Assembly (NCBI GenBank): GCA_963573305.1 | Contig: OY754329.1 | Location: 18,939,200-19,003,199 of the forward strand | Source of the DNA: Pyrrhosoma nymphula | Taxonomy: Eukaryota > Arthropoda > Insecta > Odonata > Coenagrionidae | Direction of reading: 5' to 3' | DNA length: 64,000 nucleotides | Shown: one piece after another, positions 34,244 through 45,278 of the stretch | Numbering within the stretch: the first letter of the stretch is position 1 | Layout of the letters: the number at the start of each line of letters is the position of its first letter | Made by a program: the position numbers and the translations under genes | The notes under the pieces: model-generated | Told to the model about the DNA's origin: nothing | Databases searched by the model: none | What the model saw: only the letters and a program-made list of their open reading frames with translations

Positions 34244-36131
34244 TAAAGCCGTGTCCAAACTCGTTAGGCATTAGGGAGCATGGATTTGGCTACCTAAATT
34301 TTGGGCAGCTAACAGAAAGGGAGCTTGAGTTTGGACGCCCTTCGTAAGTGTTGCCATCTGCTGAGCTGGAAGAAAACGAAGGACAAGGGAAATACGATAT
34401 TTTTTTGAACGAACGACCCTCATGACTAGTGCAGTTTGAAATTGGATTGGATAATACATTTCCTCATTATTTTCGTAGTTTCGCAATATTATGTGGTTAA
34501 TTCGAAACATTGAGATTTATATAGTTAGATTCCGTGACTTACAGAGTACAGTATAGCACGTACTTATAGCTTTTGTTCAATGTGTTTGTATCTTTTTAAG
34601 TTCATGGTTTGTATCAATGTTTTCTTTTGGTAGATAGCGATTCGTGTTGGACTGAGCAGTGTATTAACTGCTTCCCTGACGCGCTCTAGTATACTCGGGC
34701 AAAGTTATACTGCTATGCAGGTGGCCTAGTTATCTTAAGTTAAGGGGCAACATTCAGAAATTATTGAATAATTCATTAGTTATTTGGAATAAAAAATTAA
34801 GTAAAAAATATTCGGATTTGCCTCCGTTTAATGCTTCTGAATCTGAAATTAAAAAATATGATTTTTTTTACCATTTTTGAAAAAAAAACCCGTCAGGGAA
34901 GTGGTTAAATTTGTGATTGTGTATTTCTATCCCTGTCTTTTAGCAGTATAAAGTACGTATTTTTAGTTTTTGTTCATTGTGCTTGTATTAACTTTTGCCG
35001 CTATGGCAGATAACGATTCGTGGTAGACTGAGCAGTTAATTGGATTTGTGATCGTGTAGGTAATTGCTTCAATTCGAATTTTATATTATCCCTGGACTGT
35101 TCTTTCCTTTTACGTGCATTATTAATAGCTAAGTCTGTTTACGGTGATACCCAGCCACCGCATGATGTCCATTTAGTATTGGACATTCTTTGGATGTTCT
35201 TAGGGTGAGATCCTCTATGGTTCATGCAGTGACATCCATATGGAGGCCACGAAATGATGTCCAATGGACATGATGTAAAATAAATCTTAAATAGTAATAT
35301 TAATTACATCTATGTACAGTTTCCCAATGGTACAGGAGCTTCGTCTACAGTCCTAAAACTATCTTTTGCTTACTATAATTGAAGTGTTAGGTTTTGGTTG
35401 TAGGTAAATGGGGTTTGAAGACTAACTATTGTGGGAAAGAACTATTATAGATGCCGTTTTTGAGTGTTTCTTTAGTATTGTGGTAACTTTTTAGTTTCGC
35501 TAAAAACTTGCAACATTGTAGACTTTATTTAGACGCGTAGAGTTAGTTTTTTGCTAGTTTATATTTTTAGTTTAGGCCCACCTCTCCAAATCTCCCTCCT
35601 AGCTATAATTAACTGTTCGGTTGATTGATTCGTTACTCCCAAGTGCGAAATTTTAATTTAAAAAATATCTAACATGCGCAAGACATAAAATATCTGATTT
35701 TTAAACACTCAAAATACTTACCCGCTATGACACTTGTATATTCTGTCTCACTCCTTGATATGAATCTTTCTGTTTGTTCGTTGCTTCCGAAGATGAAATT
35801 CATAACATAAATCAATCTAACATTTATCATTCATTAAATATATTCATAAGAACTCACGACTTTCCATTCAAAACAAATTACCTCCCCGCCATATTTACTG
35901 CAATTCCACTCATTCCACTACTTTTCACGGTTTTACCACTCGGAATTCTGGGAAATTCAAAATGGTGGCTGGTTTAGGAAGGACTTGTTGTTCCCTAAAT
36001 TTGGCGACCGTTTTTGCTGCCCAAATCCGCTCCCTTATGCTGTGTAACGAGTTTGGACACACTTAAAGGTGGCGTCCTCCCTAAATTTCCGGATTTAGGT
36101 ACCTAACTGGCGAGTTTGGACACGGCTTATA
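34244..36131. mobile_element. 1.9-kb TIR element with internal duplication
   Basis: The left end aagccgtgtccaaactcg (34246) is inverted at cgagtttggacacggctt (36111-36128). Subterminal sequences are also related, with repeated cgagtttggacac and tccctaaattt segments on the right. The flanks are compatible with a TAA or TTA duplication but are not identical. Two internal stretches, about 34560-34680 and 34950-35060, are diverged direct copies (gatagcgattcgtgttggac against gataacgattcgtggtagac, both followed by tgagcagt). No transposase was recognised, so it is probably non-autonomous. Confidence 0.7.
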
Positions 36132-36940
36132 ATAGTTTGATAAGGCAGCTAGAACGGCGTAGGCCAACACTGTGCAAGTCAAGTCAAAATTAAAATGGAT
36201 ATTTAAAAAAACAAGAAACAACAACAACATTTTATGTAATAGAATGTTTCAATGCGTATAAACTGTTGAGGGACGCTGAGGTTGTTGATGTGGTTTAGTT
36301 TCAATGACAAACTATCTTCAATAATCTTCGTAACTGCTCTTTAAACCTATGCTCTTAAGGTTTTCTTTTTTGCCCATCAAGAAATCTTATACGGACCACT
36401 GGTTGCTGGGTGCTGCTAGAGTTCTTGATGAAGCGTTTCGGTGTAGGAAACCCGTGAGGAAAATCTATAATCATTTTAACAATTATTTCATTGGCATTAA
36501 TTTATGACTGGGCGTATACTTGTACCCGTCGAAAAACTAGTTAAGATATTACCAGTGCTGTTCGAGAAAAGCTAAATCAGTGGAATGACGATGTTGTCCT
36601 TTGAAAACTTAGCGGGGAATGAAACTGGGCAAGGTCAAATTCTGAGGTTGGGCGACGAAGGAATTAGTGGTTAGACGCTTGGGTGTATACAAGAAGGAAA
36701 GGACAGGCTTGTGAAAAGCATTTGGAAGAAATATGGAGAAGGTTATGGGGCGCCAAGGGAGGCGCCAAAGTTTACTGTAAAGCTCAGGATATTGGGGGAG
36801 AGTACATTGGAGTTTAGATTGAATTGGATAAATAAAGAGGAATGGCAAGGAAAGATTAAAGACACATAGAATGAAAAGCAGTACTGTACGTGATGGAATG
36901 CAGAGAATATTAGAAAGAAGAATTATGTATTTATTTCATT
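36132..36940. other. Spacer, nothing recognised
   Basis: No recognisable gene or repeat. Confidence 0.35.
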
Positions 36941-37081
36941 CTTTCAGGAGTTGTGTGAAATTCACAGTGAAAAAATCATTCGCCTGGACTGGGATTCGAA
37001 CCCAGACCCCCCGATTTCGCGCCGAGTGCTCTACCAGTTAAGCTACCCAGACGTCATATCTCACTGTGAATTTTGTTCCGC
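36941..37081 (-). mobile_element. tRNA-like SINE unit, left half of a head-to-head pair
   Basis: Minus strand 37052-36982 folds as a 71-nt cloverleaf: acceptor GTCTGGG/TCCAGGC, D arm gcttaactggtagagc and T arm ctgggttcgaatcccag. The anticodon loop reads CGCGAAA, with G instead of the invariant U at position 33. A functional tRNA is therefore unlikely and a tRNA-derived repeat more probable. The flanks gattttttcactgtgaattt and attcacagtgagatatgac recur inverted around the other unit. Confidence 0.7.
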
Positions 37082-37224
37082 AGTTCTTTGAATTTGTCAA
37101 AGTAAACAACTTTGTGTTTAAAGTTTGGCTTTACCTCGTGGACAGTAGCGCTTAGCGTTCGCACACGGGTACTATGGCATTGTATGTACGGTACCTGTGA
37201 AGACATCTCGCTCCTTAAAAACCT

Positions 37225-37365
37225 CCATAAAATTCACAGTGATAGATGACGCCTGGGTAGCTTAACCGGTAGAGAACTCGATACAAAATCGGGGGGTTTG
37301 GGTTCGAATCCCAGTCCAGGCGAATGATTTTTTCACTGTGAATTTCACGCAATTGTGTGACCACC
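37225..37365 (+). mobile_element. tRNA-like SINE unit, right half of a head-to-head pair
   Basis: Plus strand 37251-37321 gives acceptor GCCTGGG/TCCAGGC, D arm gcttaaccggtagaga and T arm ttgggttcgaatcccag, 71 nt. The anticodon loop TACAAAA has A at position 33, again unlike a working tRNA. The preceding attcacagtgatagatgac and the following gcgaatgattttttcactg mirror the left unit, giving about 125-bp inverted arms around a 150-bp spacer. Confidence 0.7.
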
Positions 37366-37519
37366 AGCGGATGACTACGTTAAAGTTACTGCGCGGCCAG
37401 TTCCGCAGTTCTTTGAATATTTGAAAAGGAATCATCTAGAAAGAATAATTATGAATTGAAAGAATTATGAATGAAGAATTATGGTCTTTGGATATGATTT
37501 ATGTAAGGGATGTAATCCC
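37366..37519. other. Short spacer
   Basis: Contains a direct repeat of ccgcagttctttgaat (37401) that also occurs at 37079 inside the SINE pair spacer. Confidence 0.4.
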
Positions 37520-38932
37520 TTAAGCCGGTGTCCTACGGTAAATGTTTTCGTAAATTTATCCATGAATAATTCTTGAAAACTCAGAATCGGACTGTGAATG
37601 CGTGAGTCAATTATTCCATGAATTTCTATAAATGAGGCAACCCTGTAAATTCTTGACGAAACTCGACCAATGATTGGTTTTTCTGCGCGCATGTACTTCA
37701 ACCATATTCTCATGGCTAGAGACTACTTGAGAAGAAAACGTCATTGAATTCGCAATCTTTACTAACATTTGAAATAGTAAGGTAAAGAGGTTAGTATAAT
37801 TAAAATCGTATATTTGAGTGAATTGTTGATATTATTTCATTGTACGGCAGAATCATAATTATACTGTGCAAATATCTGTTGTAAACCTAATTATTGGGAA
37901 TTACGATTTTGAGGGCGTCAGAAAATTTACCTACCTTGGAGTAATAGTGAATAATGAAAATAAGATCTCTGAGGAGATAAATCAAAGGGTAATGCAAGGT
38001 AACAAGGTCTATTTTGCAAATTTACCCCTCCTCAAATCAACTCTTCTATCCAGGAAAACTAAATTGAAAATTTATAAAACATTGATAAGACCAGTAATTA
38101 CATATGTAGCTGAGGCATGGGTCCTATCCAAACAAGATGAAGAAACATCAAGAAGATTTTAAAGGAAAATAATAAGGACAATAAAAGAAGTAAAAGTCCA
38201 GTAAAAGAAGGAGAAACGTGGAGAATAAGAATGAACTATGAAATAAATGAAATATTGGAAGAGAAGGATATATTTAGGTTCTCAAAGTCATTGCGACTGT
38301 CATGGTTGGGCCATGTTGATAGGATGGAAGAGTGTAGAATACCCAAATTCTTAATAAATAGCAAGATGGAAGGGAGTAGGAGGAGAGGAAGACCACGCAA
38401 AAGATGGCTGCAAGATGTTGAAGAGGACCTGAATACAATGGGGATTGGAATATGGAGAGAGAAAGCAAGAAGGAGAGCCGAATGGGGGCATATAACTGAG
38501 GAAGCCAAGGCCCACACCGGGCTGTAGAGCTGAGGATGATGATGATGAAACATCTATTGTTTAATCGCCTGTTGGAATTTGATCAATAAATCACGCATTA
38601 TTGCTATTGAACTGCTACGTTAGTAAGCGCATTATAGTGAGATAGTATGTTTGTTCATACAATTCATTCAGGTGATACTACAGGCTTTAATTATTTCCCT
38701 CGTAATTACTATACTTAGGCTCTTAAATTCTGCGGATAGTTTTTTCTGTATTCGTTCTTTTCTCAACAATTATGCACCATAGATCATTTACTACAATAAA
38801 GTCTCGTTCAGGCCGTCAGCACCAAATTGATGATTTTTTCCCACTCGTGTGATATCGAGGCATGCACGTTCATGAAACTTTTTTCATGAATATGGATTTC
38901 ATAAATAAATTTTCCGTTGGACATGGGCTTAA
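37520..38932. mobile_element. TTAA-flanked TIR element carrying a LINE fragment
   Basis: The ends are TTAAgccggtgtcctacgg (37520) and ccgttggacatgggcTTAA (38932). Inverted similarity continues inward through aatttatccatgaat and attcatgaatatggattt. Both ends are bounded by TTAA, indicating piggyBac-type target choice. Its interior is interrupted by the 3' end of a LINE (37866-38545). The element itself shows no transposase. Confidence 0.7.
37866..38545 (+). pseudogene. Non-LTR retrotransposon 3' end (RT C-terminus), frameshifted
   Basis: The first frame (37866-38160) carries the segment RKFTYLGVIVNNENK followed by LIRPVITYVAEAWVLSKQDE, the region after the catalytic motifs of LINE reverse transcriptases. 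After stops and a frameshift near 38160-38200, the second frame (38205-38526) carries RLSWLGHVDRMEECRIPKFL, SRRRGRPRKRWLQDVEEDL and a terminal EEAKAHTGL. This C-terminal layout is found in many insect LINEs. Catalytic motifs are missing because of 5' truncation. A GAT-repeat tail (gatgatgatgat, about 38534-38545) marks the 3' end. Dead copy; a second copy lies at 48165-48612. Confidence 0.85.
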
Positions 38933-39534
38933 TCGGTGATAAATCATTTTTGGATTTTCTTCCTTCTTCTCTTGAAATGTCTTTCCTTTTCACGCTTCTT
39001 ACACCGTTTTCCAATTCGTTTCCTAAGGATTTCCTCGCTTTTTGTTGTTATCTTAATCACGAGCTTTCTTTACTTCATCAGTCTAAAGTTTTTGCAGAGG
39101 AAAAATCATCCTCCTTCACCGGAAATCGAGCACTGATTCCTAGATGTTGCGCCATATGCTTTAACCAGTGAAGTTATCTACTAGGTGTTCTTCCTCTCAT
39201 GGCTCGGGGCTTTGTCTTATTGTTAGCCATCTAAGGGACCATTCATGTTAGTTAAGTACCAAAGTGTCTGTAATTCCTTTTGACTTAACTTAATATTGTC
39301 ATTTCAATTTTAACAGCACTTAAAATATTTTTTCTCGTGGCATTGTCTAAAAATTTCATCGCCGAATTTCGGCAGTATGAAATGCAGAATATTTTGCGGA
39401 GCAAGGTTGCTGGATTCAGCTTCACGTGTTGTGGCTTTCTTGAGGTTCTCTTTTCCCTTGTGTTCCCATCTTGGATGGACCATGAGAAGGGCATAGCGCC
39501 TAGTTCCCTTGAAATCATCTGAAATTGCCGCGTG
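38933..39534. other. Spacer, nothing recognised
   Basis: Overlapping short frames on both strands without domain signatures. Confidence 0.35.
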
Positions 39535-39790
39535 AAGCCTATTTAACGTAGGGGGCTACCAGGCAAGCCAGTAGGTCATGGTTCGATTTCCGGTCAAGGC
39601 TTTTTACTGATTGTGTCTCTTGTCAGTTTCTACAAATTTCATCGCCGTAATAGGAAGGATGAAAATTAACAGGGAAAAGGTTGTCTGGAGCGGGCGTCGA
39701 ACTACGAACCTTAGGGTTTCGGTGGCTCAGACCTATGCGCAGTCGGTCGATACGCAGAACTATACGGTTTGGCTTCGATACATAGGCCTG
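39535..39790. repeat. tRNA-like SINE remnants
   Basis: A box-B-like ggttcgatttccggtcaagg at 39579-39598 is followed by a tail tttctacaaatttcatcgcc (39627-39646), which recurs near 47470 and 63030. Adjacent at 39685-39740 a second tRNA-like trace can be read on the minus strand. The unit boundaries are unclear. Confidence 0.45.
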
Positions 39791-40890
39791 CGACATGTCT
39801 ATGATACGTACCTTGACAAGGATCGTAGATAGATCGTAATGCCAGATCTGTTTGAAGGATTAGGGCAGCTGAAATTTTTAGCTGTAAACACTGACCTATA
39901 TGAACCGCAAGGAATGCTCTCGCGATTTTGAACGAAGCCAGTACTTCTGAAGACTTTTATACTTGCAATAGAATAGTGGCTACATTATACAGAGCTAAAT
40001 TATGAATCTGTATCTCTCTCTCTCTTAAATCCTTCTCTCATTTCACAGTCACTCAAGCAACCTTGGTTGGTGAAACATCACAAACAACCTGGGTGGTGAA
40101 GAACCCACGCAGGCAGGACTCGGTCTTGAGATACCGGGGTTAGAAGATATAGTCAGTCGAGGCCGCATCCACCGAGGCTTGCCACGTTTCTAAATAAATT
40201 TTGGGCGGAGGAAATTTGATAAAATGAGTCGAAAGGTTCGGAACGCTTACAGCGCGTGCTCGCTCGTGGCGTCTGCGAAACGACAAGATTGCATCTGACG
40301 TGCGCATTTCCGTGCTCAGCTTGTCGCTGCCCATCTTTCATCTCTCACCTTACCCCCACCCCGCTCCAGACGAGAGCGGTCGAAAATGGGGCAAAACAGC
40401 CGCGGACGTGCCCACACCATTTCCCCTCTCCCCCACCCCCCCGTGCCCTAGCCTCTTAAAACCCCTCTCTCCCTCCCTCGCCAACATGACCCAACCCCAA
40501 CCAATTCTCCCCCACCCATCCCAGACCAATCCCCCCCACCCCCGGTCTCCTTGCATATATCCGGCCACATTTTGGCCCGAGGCCAGCTGGACCAAGGATG
40601 TGTGTGTACATAATACAGGTGGAGGCGTGAACCCGCCCCGCGCGCGGTGTTTACTGCGTATTATTCCAAATTTCGCACAATGGCGCGATTTGCATGCACG
40701 GGTCTGGAAAAATAATCCGAGACCGAAGGAGAAGAAGGGAACGCTCGCTCCAAGTCCGTGTCCTTCGCAGGTTCGCCATTCTTTTGGCAGGGCCGGACGC
40801 CCCTGAGCCTTCCTGCTGGTTGCCCTCTTTTGTGTTTAACGTGAAGGTAGCTTGAGCAAGATTAGCTGATGGGCCATCCATGTTCCAAAA
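39791..40890. other. Spacer with GC-rich, C-tract patch at 40230-40850
   Basis: The patch 40330-40560 is dominated by C on the plus strand (for example tctcccccacccccc), and 40600-40810 is CpG-rich. A 168-codon frame (40300-40806) is proline-rich low complexity with no domain, so no gene is called. It may be a regulatory island. A decayed tRNA-like SINE trace is at 40090-40135. Confidence 0.35.
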
Positions 40891-41625
40891 TTGTGTTCCC
40901 TACTCAACTCTGTCGTATATCAGGTTCGTTTTCTGAATAGCTCAGTATCGTTAGAAGTATTAAAATCTATTTACTATTCCAATTTCTACGCAAAGGCTTC
41001 TTATGGAATAGTTCAATGGGGATCCTCATCTAGTTTACTCAAAAAAATCTTCCTGGTGCAGAAAAAAATAGTTAGATGTATGCTGGGTGTTCCTCAAATG
41101 AATTCGTGCAAACCGCTGATGAAGCAGTTGAACCTATTAACGATTTCAGCAATCTACATTTACTGTGTAGCTGTTCTGGTTAAAAATAATATTCAGCAAT
41201 ATAATTTCAACAGAGAGATTCATTCTCATGCCACTAGAAATGCAAACCTTATTCATGCAACTTATCAAAAAAACGTATTTCGTCAAATAACCCAATGGTT
41301 ATGGATGCAAAAATATTTAATTCGTTACCGGACAATGTGAGGAAGGAGGTCAGTGGAAGTATTTAAAAAAAACGTTGAAAAATTTTCTCTTCACCAGGTG
41401 TTATTACGCTGTTCAGGAATTTTTAAGTGACAATTTATTTGTTTGGAAACAGTATATTTCAGGAAAGGGAACTTTATATGTGTAAAAAAATGTATTCAGC
41501 ATTAGTTGTATTTTTATATGTGTAAATACTATGTTTGTGTTTTTTATCTGTAAACTGACGAATCCTATACCAACAAATACTTGTATGGTCCTTGGAAAAT
41601 GAAATAAATAATAATTATTCTCTCG
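40891..41625 (+). pseudogene. Non-LTR retrotransposon RT C-terminus and 3' UTR
   Basis: The frame 40891-41340 contains LKSIYYSNFYAKASYGIVQW, then KIFLVQKKIVRCMLGV and later HSHATRNANLIHATY. This is the standard order of conserved segments downstream of the catalytic core in CR1/Jockey-type LINEs. A frameshift near 41285 moves the conserved end KIFNSLPDNVRKEVSG into the next frame (41307-41354). The 3' UTR ends with an AAT-type repeat (aaataaataataatta, about 41603). It is 5'-truncated and inactive. Immediately downstream is a foldback. Confidence 0.82.
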
Positions 41626-41635
41626 TCATAATAGG

Positions 41636-41884
41636 GGCTATGTTCTGATAAGTGCTTCTCGGATTTCCCACCGAGTTAGGCTCTTCGTGCTTGCCAACGT
41701 TTCGGCAGAAGACTTTCCTGCTTTTATCAAGGCTCTAGATAGATTATCTAGAGCCTTCATAATGGCAAGAAAGTCTACTGCCAAAACGTCGGCGAGCATG
41801 GATACCCTAACTCGTTGGGAAACCCGAGAAGAACTCATCAGTATCATTGTCTGGGGAAGCCTAAAATCATACGAGGCTATGTTC
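41636..41884 (-). mobile_element. Foldback, miniature Penelope-like element
   Basis: The flanks ggctatgttc (41636-41645 and 41875-41884) are identical 10-mers. Arms: tctcggatttcccaccgagt (41657) against actcgttgggaaacccgaga; ctagatagattatctag forms the centre. Minus-strand 41732-41693 reads ccttgataaaagcag...ctgccgaaacgttgg, a weakened hammerhead-like box order. The one-sided tail at the right is cattgtctggggaagcctaa, the same type as at 43317 and 46452 on the other strand. Confidence 0.75.
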
Positions 41885-42189
41885 GTTTTTTGTTTGAAAT
41901 TTAATCTGTTGAATGAAGCCTGAAGTATACATAGATAGCTATATTGACTGAACTATAACACCAAAGCAAATATAATCATGCCTTTTAGTATTCAGTATTC
42001 ATAGAAATAATGACTGAACTCCATTATAAGTAACTAAATACACAATTTGCCGATACATAGCCAAATGTATTTGTATAATCGCGTTTCTTAGTCTGAAAAC
42101 GCCATCACAGCAGAAGATTTTTTATGAATTTATTAAAAAATATTTTTGCAAGTGATTAATTAATTTTTTGAAATAAATACAAAAAGTAC
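41885..42189. other. AT-rich spacer
   Basis: Nothing recognised. Confidence 0.35.
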
Positions 42190-42479
42190 GAACTTCATAC
42201 ACTTACGGTAGGCATCCTTCGGGTTGCAGCCGTGTTCATGTTTTAATGTTTACAACAGTTTTGCCAGCTGTCCTGCTGGCGTCTTCAGGTGAAGGATGTC
42301 GAGAAAGCTTTTTCTTCTGCTTTATATGTGAAATATGGGCGTCAAATTAGTGCCAGGGTTGTGGCCTATCGTGGTGCTACTTCTTTTTTTTAAATTGTAA
42401 AACATGAACGCAGCCGCAAACCGAAAGATGCCTACCGCAACATTGCATCGCCGCGGAAACCTAAGACTGAACTTCACAC
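42190..42479 (-). mobile_element. Foldback, miniature Penelope-like element with strong stem
   Basis: The flanks gaacttcatac (42190-42200) and gaacttcacac (42469-42479) form an 11-bp duplication with one mismatch. Arms: ttacggtaggcatccttcgg against ccgaaagatgcctaccgcaa. Minus strand 42289-42252 reads cctgaagac, then GCCAGC-loop-GCTGGC (a perfect 6-bp hairpin), then aaaactgttgt. CTGATGA is represented by CTGAAGA and GAAA by AAAA, so this core is probably inactive. The tail tgcatcgccgcggaaacc lies outside the right arm. Confidence 0.75.
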
Positions 42480-42499
42480 AGATACATTTATAACGCAAT

Positions 42500-42700
42500 T
42501 ATTGCGTAGGAACTTAATTTTTTAAAATAATGTCTCTCTGGAGCGCACAGTCATTCTTTATACCCTGGGAAATGTGTCTTATGATATTAGCATACATTTG
42601 GAAAAGTGGCTGGCATTTTAGTCCCATTACAAAAATTATATCTCTCTATGCATTAGATTCATCACATTTTATAAGAATTGATATCTGTTTCAAACGTCCG
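42500..42700 (+). mobile_element. MITE-A fragment
   Basis: The segment ctctctggagcgcacagtca (42533) and following ttggaaaagtggctggc and gattcatcacattttataag parallel the last 200 bp of MITE-A (ctccctctggagcgcacagc, ctcgaaaagttgttcggc). It is diverged and lacks the left half and both TTAA ends. Confidence 0.55.
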
Positions 42701-43294
42701 TAAAAGAGGTGGCTTGCGTTTCATTGTTTCCCTTTAGCTTCGCTGGAAACCTTAAGTGAAAAATCTTTTTATTTCTGATCTGATTGCGCTTTGAGATTAA
42801 CGGTTTAAAAAAAGGGATAAGGATGGAAGTATCAGGGGTATCCTTGGCTGTTCATTTTGTGGGATTGGTGAGGTTGATCTAACGTTCTTTATCTCATTAA
42901 AGTTCGTTTCTTGAAGACTAAAAAATACCCATGCTTATATGATAGGACGTTAAGTCTTAATTTTAAATTAAGTTAATTTTTTTAAAATTATTTTTTCCAT
43001 GATCAGCCCTTTATTTCCTCTTAATTTCAATATCGCTGTACAGGGTTTCGATGGTTAACAAAACTGCAAGACTCATTTCCGTAACATATTTGCAGGACGA
43101 TAACTTATGTAGCCGATGTCAATGCCGTTAAAGCAACTTGCTTACTTGGGCATCAGAATGTGTTTTTAGACTGACGACTAAGGATTTTGATGCGCTGCAA
43201 TCAATATGTGCTATTATACTTTACACGGTCAAAACAATGGTGGTTCGAAGACTAGACGCCATTTGTTGTAATTAAAGCGAACCCATACTCATAA
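42701..43294. other. Spacer, nothing recognised
   Basis: No gene or repeat recognised. Confidence 0.35.
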
Positions 43295-43497
43295 AATAAT
43301 ATGGAGTTATAAAAGATCTTAGGCTTTCCCGGCGAATAATATTAGTAAAATCTCCTCGGGTTTGCCACCGGGTAAGGCTTTTAAAGGCCAACGTTTCGAC
43401 GAGTGACTCCCTCATCGTCATCAGGGCTGAGACTGATTGGCCTTTAAAAGCCTTACCCGGTGGCAAACCCGAGAAGATTTTACTAATAATATGGAGT
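43295..43497 (-). mobile_element. Foldback, miniature Penelope-like element
   Basis: The 13-mer aataatatggagt occurs at 43295-43307 and 43485-43497. Arms are nearly perfect: gggtttgccaccgggtaagg (43357) against ccttacccggtggcaaaccc (43451). Minus strand 43424-43388 reads cctgatgacgatgag...ctcgtcgaaacgttgg, with the CTGATGA and GAAA boxes intact and an AACGTT palindrome after them. The tail at the left (taggctttcccggcgaataa, 43321) matches the element at 46449. Confidence 0.78.
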
Positions 43498-45278
43498 ACT
43501 CTATTCTAAATCTAAAAAATATGAAATTACAGACCAGAACCCTCGAAAAAAACCTTTGCATAAAATTCGGGGGATAATGGCTCGACAAATGAAGCAGTAT
43601 ATAAGAAAGTATTAAGTCATGAAAGCAAATGTATATTGTTTGATTTGGTAGAATTTGGTTATTGTTATCGAAAAGGCTGATTTCAAAGGATACATTTTGT
43701 GCTGAATCATTGTAGATGTATTATAAACTTAAAATCAGCAATGAGATACATCAAATGACAGACTCCCTCGGGTTTTCTGCAAAATGTCCCAGTTAAGATG
43801 GGGTGATTGTGCTTCTGTCAAATTTCAATTCTGTTCAAAACTAGAGCAATACATCAAACTGGAAACTAAACCATTCATATGATTTGGAACCAGAATATCA
43901 AAGCAGATGGAAAGTTGGTTCGTGAGATCTATTTCTTCGATTGTTATCTCGTATTGCTTTGCTCATTAAAAAAAAAACATTTTGTGTCGAGATTTGACAT
44001 GAGAAATAATACGGTTTGACCAGAATGGCAATCTCAAATATGCCACTTTCTGTTTGAATGTGCGCAGTTGAACCGTCAAACTATCCATAGTCAAATTAAA
44101 ACTTGCCAGAGGATTGATTAAACTTGAAACTTACTGTCGGTGTAATTAGTTCCGAAAGTCAAGAATGCTGGCTTGAAATCAAAACAAAAATTGAAACTTC
44201 CTCTAAAGAAGAGAACTAGTTTAAAGATCGTGATTAGCTATTAAGATATTTTATCTGTCCTTTGCACCATGAGTTTTTCTTTATTCAGCAACTAAATATA
44301 TACAATTTAGGTTCTTAATTGCGTCAATTTTTCCGCGATTTTATGGGAAATCTGTAAGTAAAGTAAATTCATGACTTGATGTTCCGAGTCATGAAGTTAA
44401 TAATCTTCTCTAAAACATTTTCCTGTGTTATAATGGTGTCATCATCCATATTTTCTGTACGCTCCTATTATTTTAAACCCATCATTAAAATACGCATTCA
44501 ACGCGGAAAGTTGTTTTTCCCGAAAAAATTGGATTTTTTATCTCAGCCACGCCGTGCTCTCTTAAAAATGGGTTTTCCACAGGTCATCTCCGTGGGTCGC
44601 TCCATTTTAATCTAACTAGGTTACGTCTGAGCGATCGCCAGTCTAGCCTGTTAATCGCGACCCAATTAACGACTTTTTTTTTTTTCATAGGTCCATGGTA
44701 TAAACCGAACCTGCGAGTAAAGCGATGAAGCAGGCCGTGTTTTCGTTCTCTTCGTCAATTCGTTTCCCCTTCATCTTTTAGTCGCACCGCGTCCTTCCCC
44801 TAGTTTGTATGAAAGGGTTGGATCGTTCTTATCTCTCTTTGTAGGCGACTCGACGTGAGTGCAGCAGAAGAGTGCGCGATGACAATTTAATCCGAGAGCG
44901 CTAATTTCACGGTCGGTGTCGCTCGTGAAGTCGATTTTTCCCCTTATTTTTTTTATCCACTACTACACTTCTCGATTGCTCATTCCTCCCCACCTCCTTC
45001 CTTTCCCCCTCCTCCTCTTCTCCACTATCGAATGCAATCGGTTGCAGTTAGTTCTTGAAACACGCCCATCCATCCCAGTCACAATTGCTTCTACGACTAT
45101 CAAAACAAAAATGAAACAACCCTTTCCTGTTTCATTCTCTCTTCGTCGTTCTCTCTCACACCAGTCAAACCTCTATCTAGACAGTCAAATAGTTGGATGT
45201 CACAGTCAAATGCTTGAATGTCACCAAGTATTTGACTTTCGAGACTATCTTAATTGCGGGAAAAACAAAGTTCTCATC
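43498..45278. other. Spacer without recognisable gene
   Basis: AT-rich, then pyrimidine-rich at 44940-45040. The long frame beginning at 44916 runs into family C and has no domain signature. Confidence 0.35.

Noticed and set aside
36982..37052. Functional tRNA-Ser(CGA)
   Set aside because: Position 33 is G, there is no long variable arm expected of serine tRNA, and the unit is part of an inverted repeat with a second degenerate copy.
40300..40806. 168-codon open frame as a host gene
   Set aside because: Proline- and serine-rich low complexity produced by C tracts; other frames are open in parallel.
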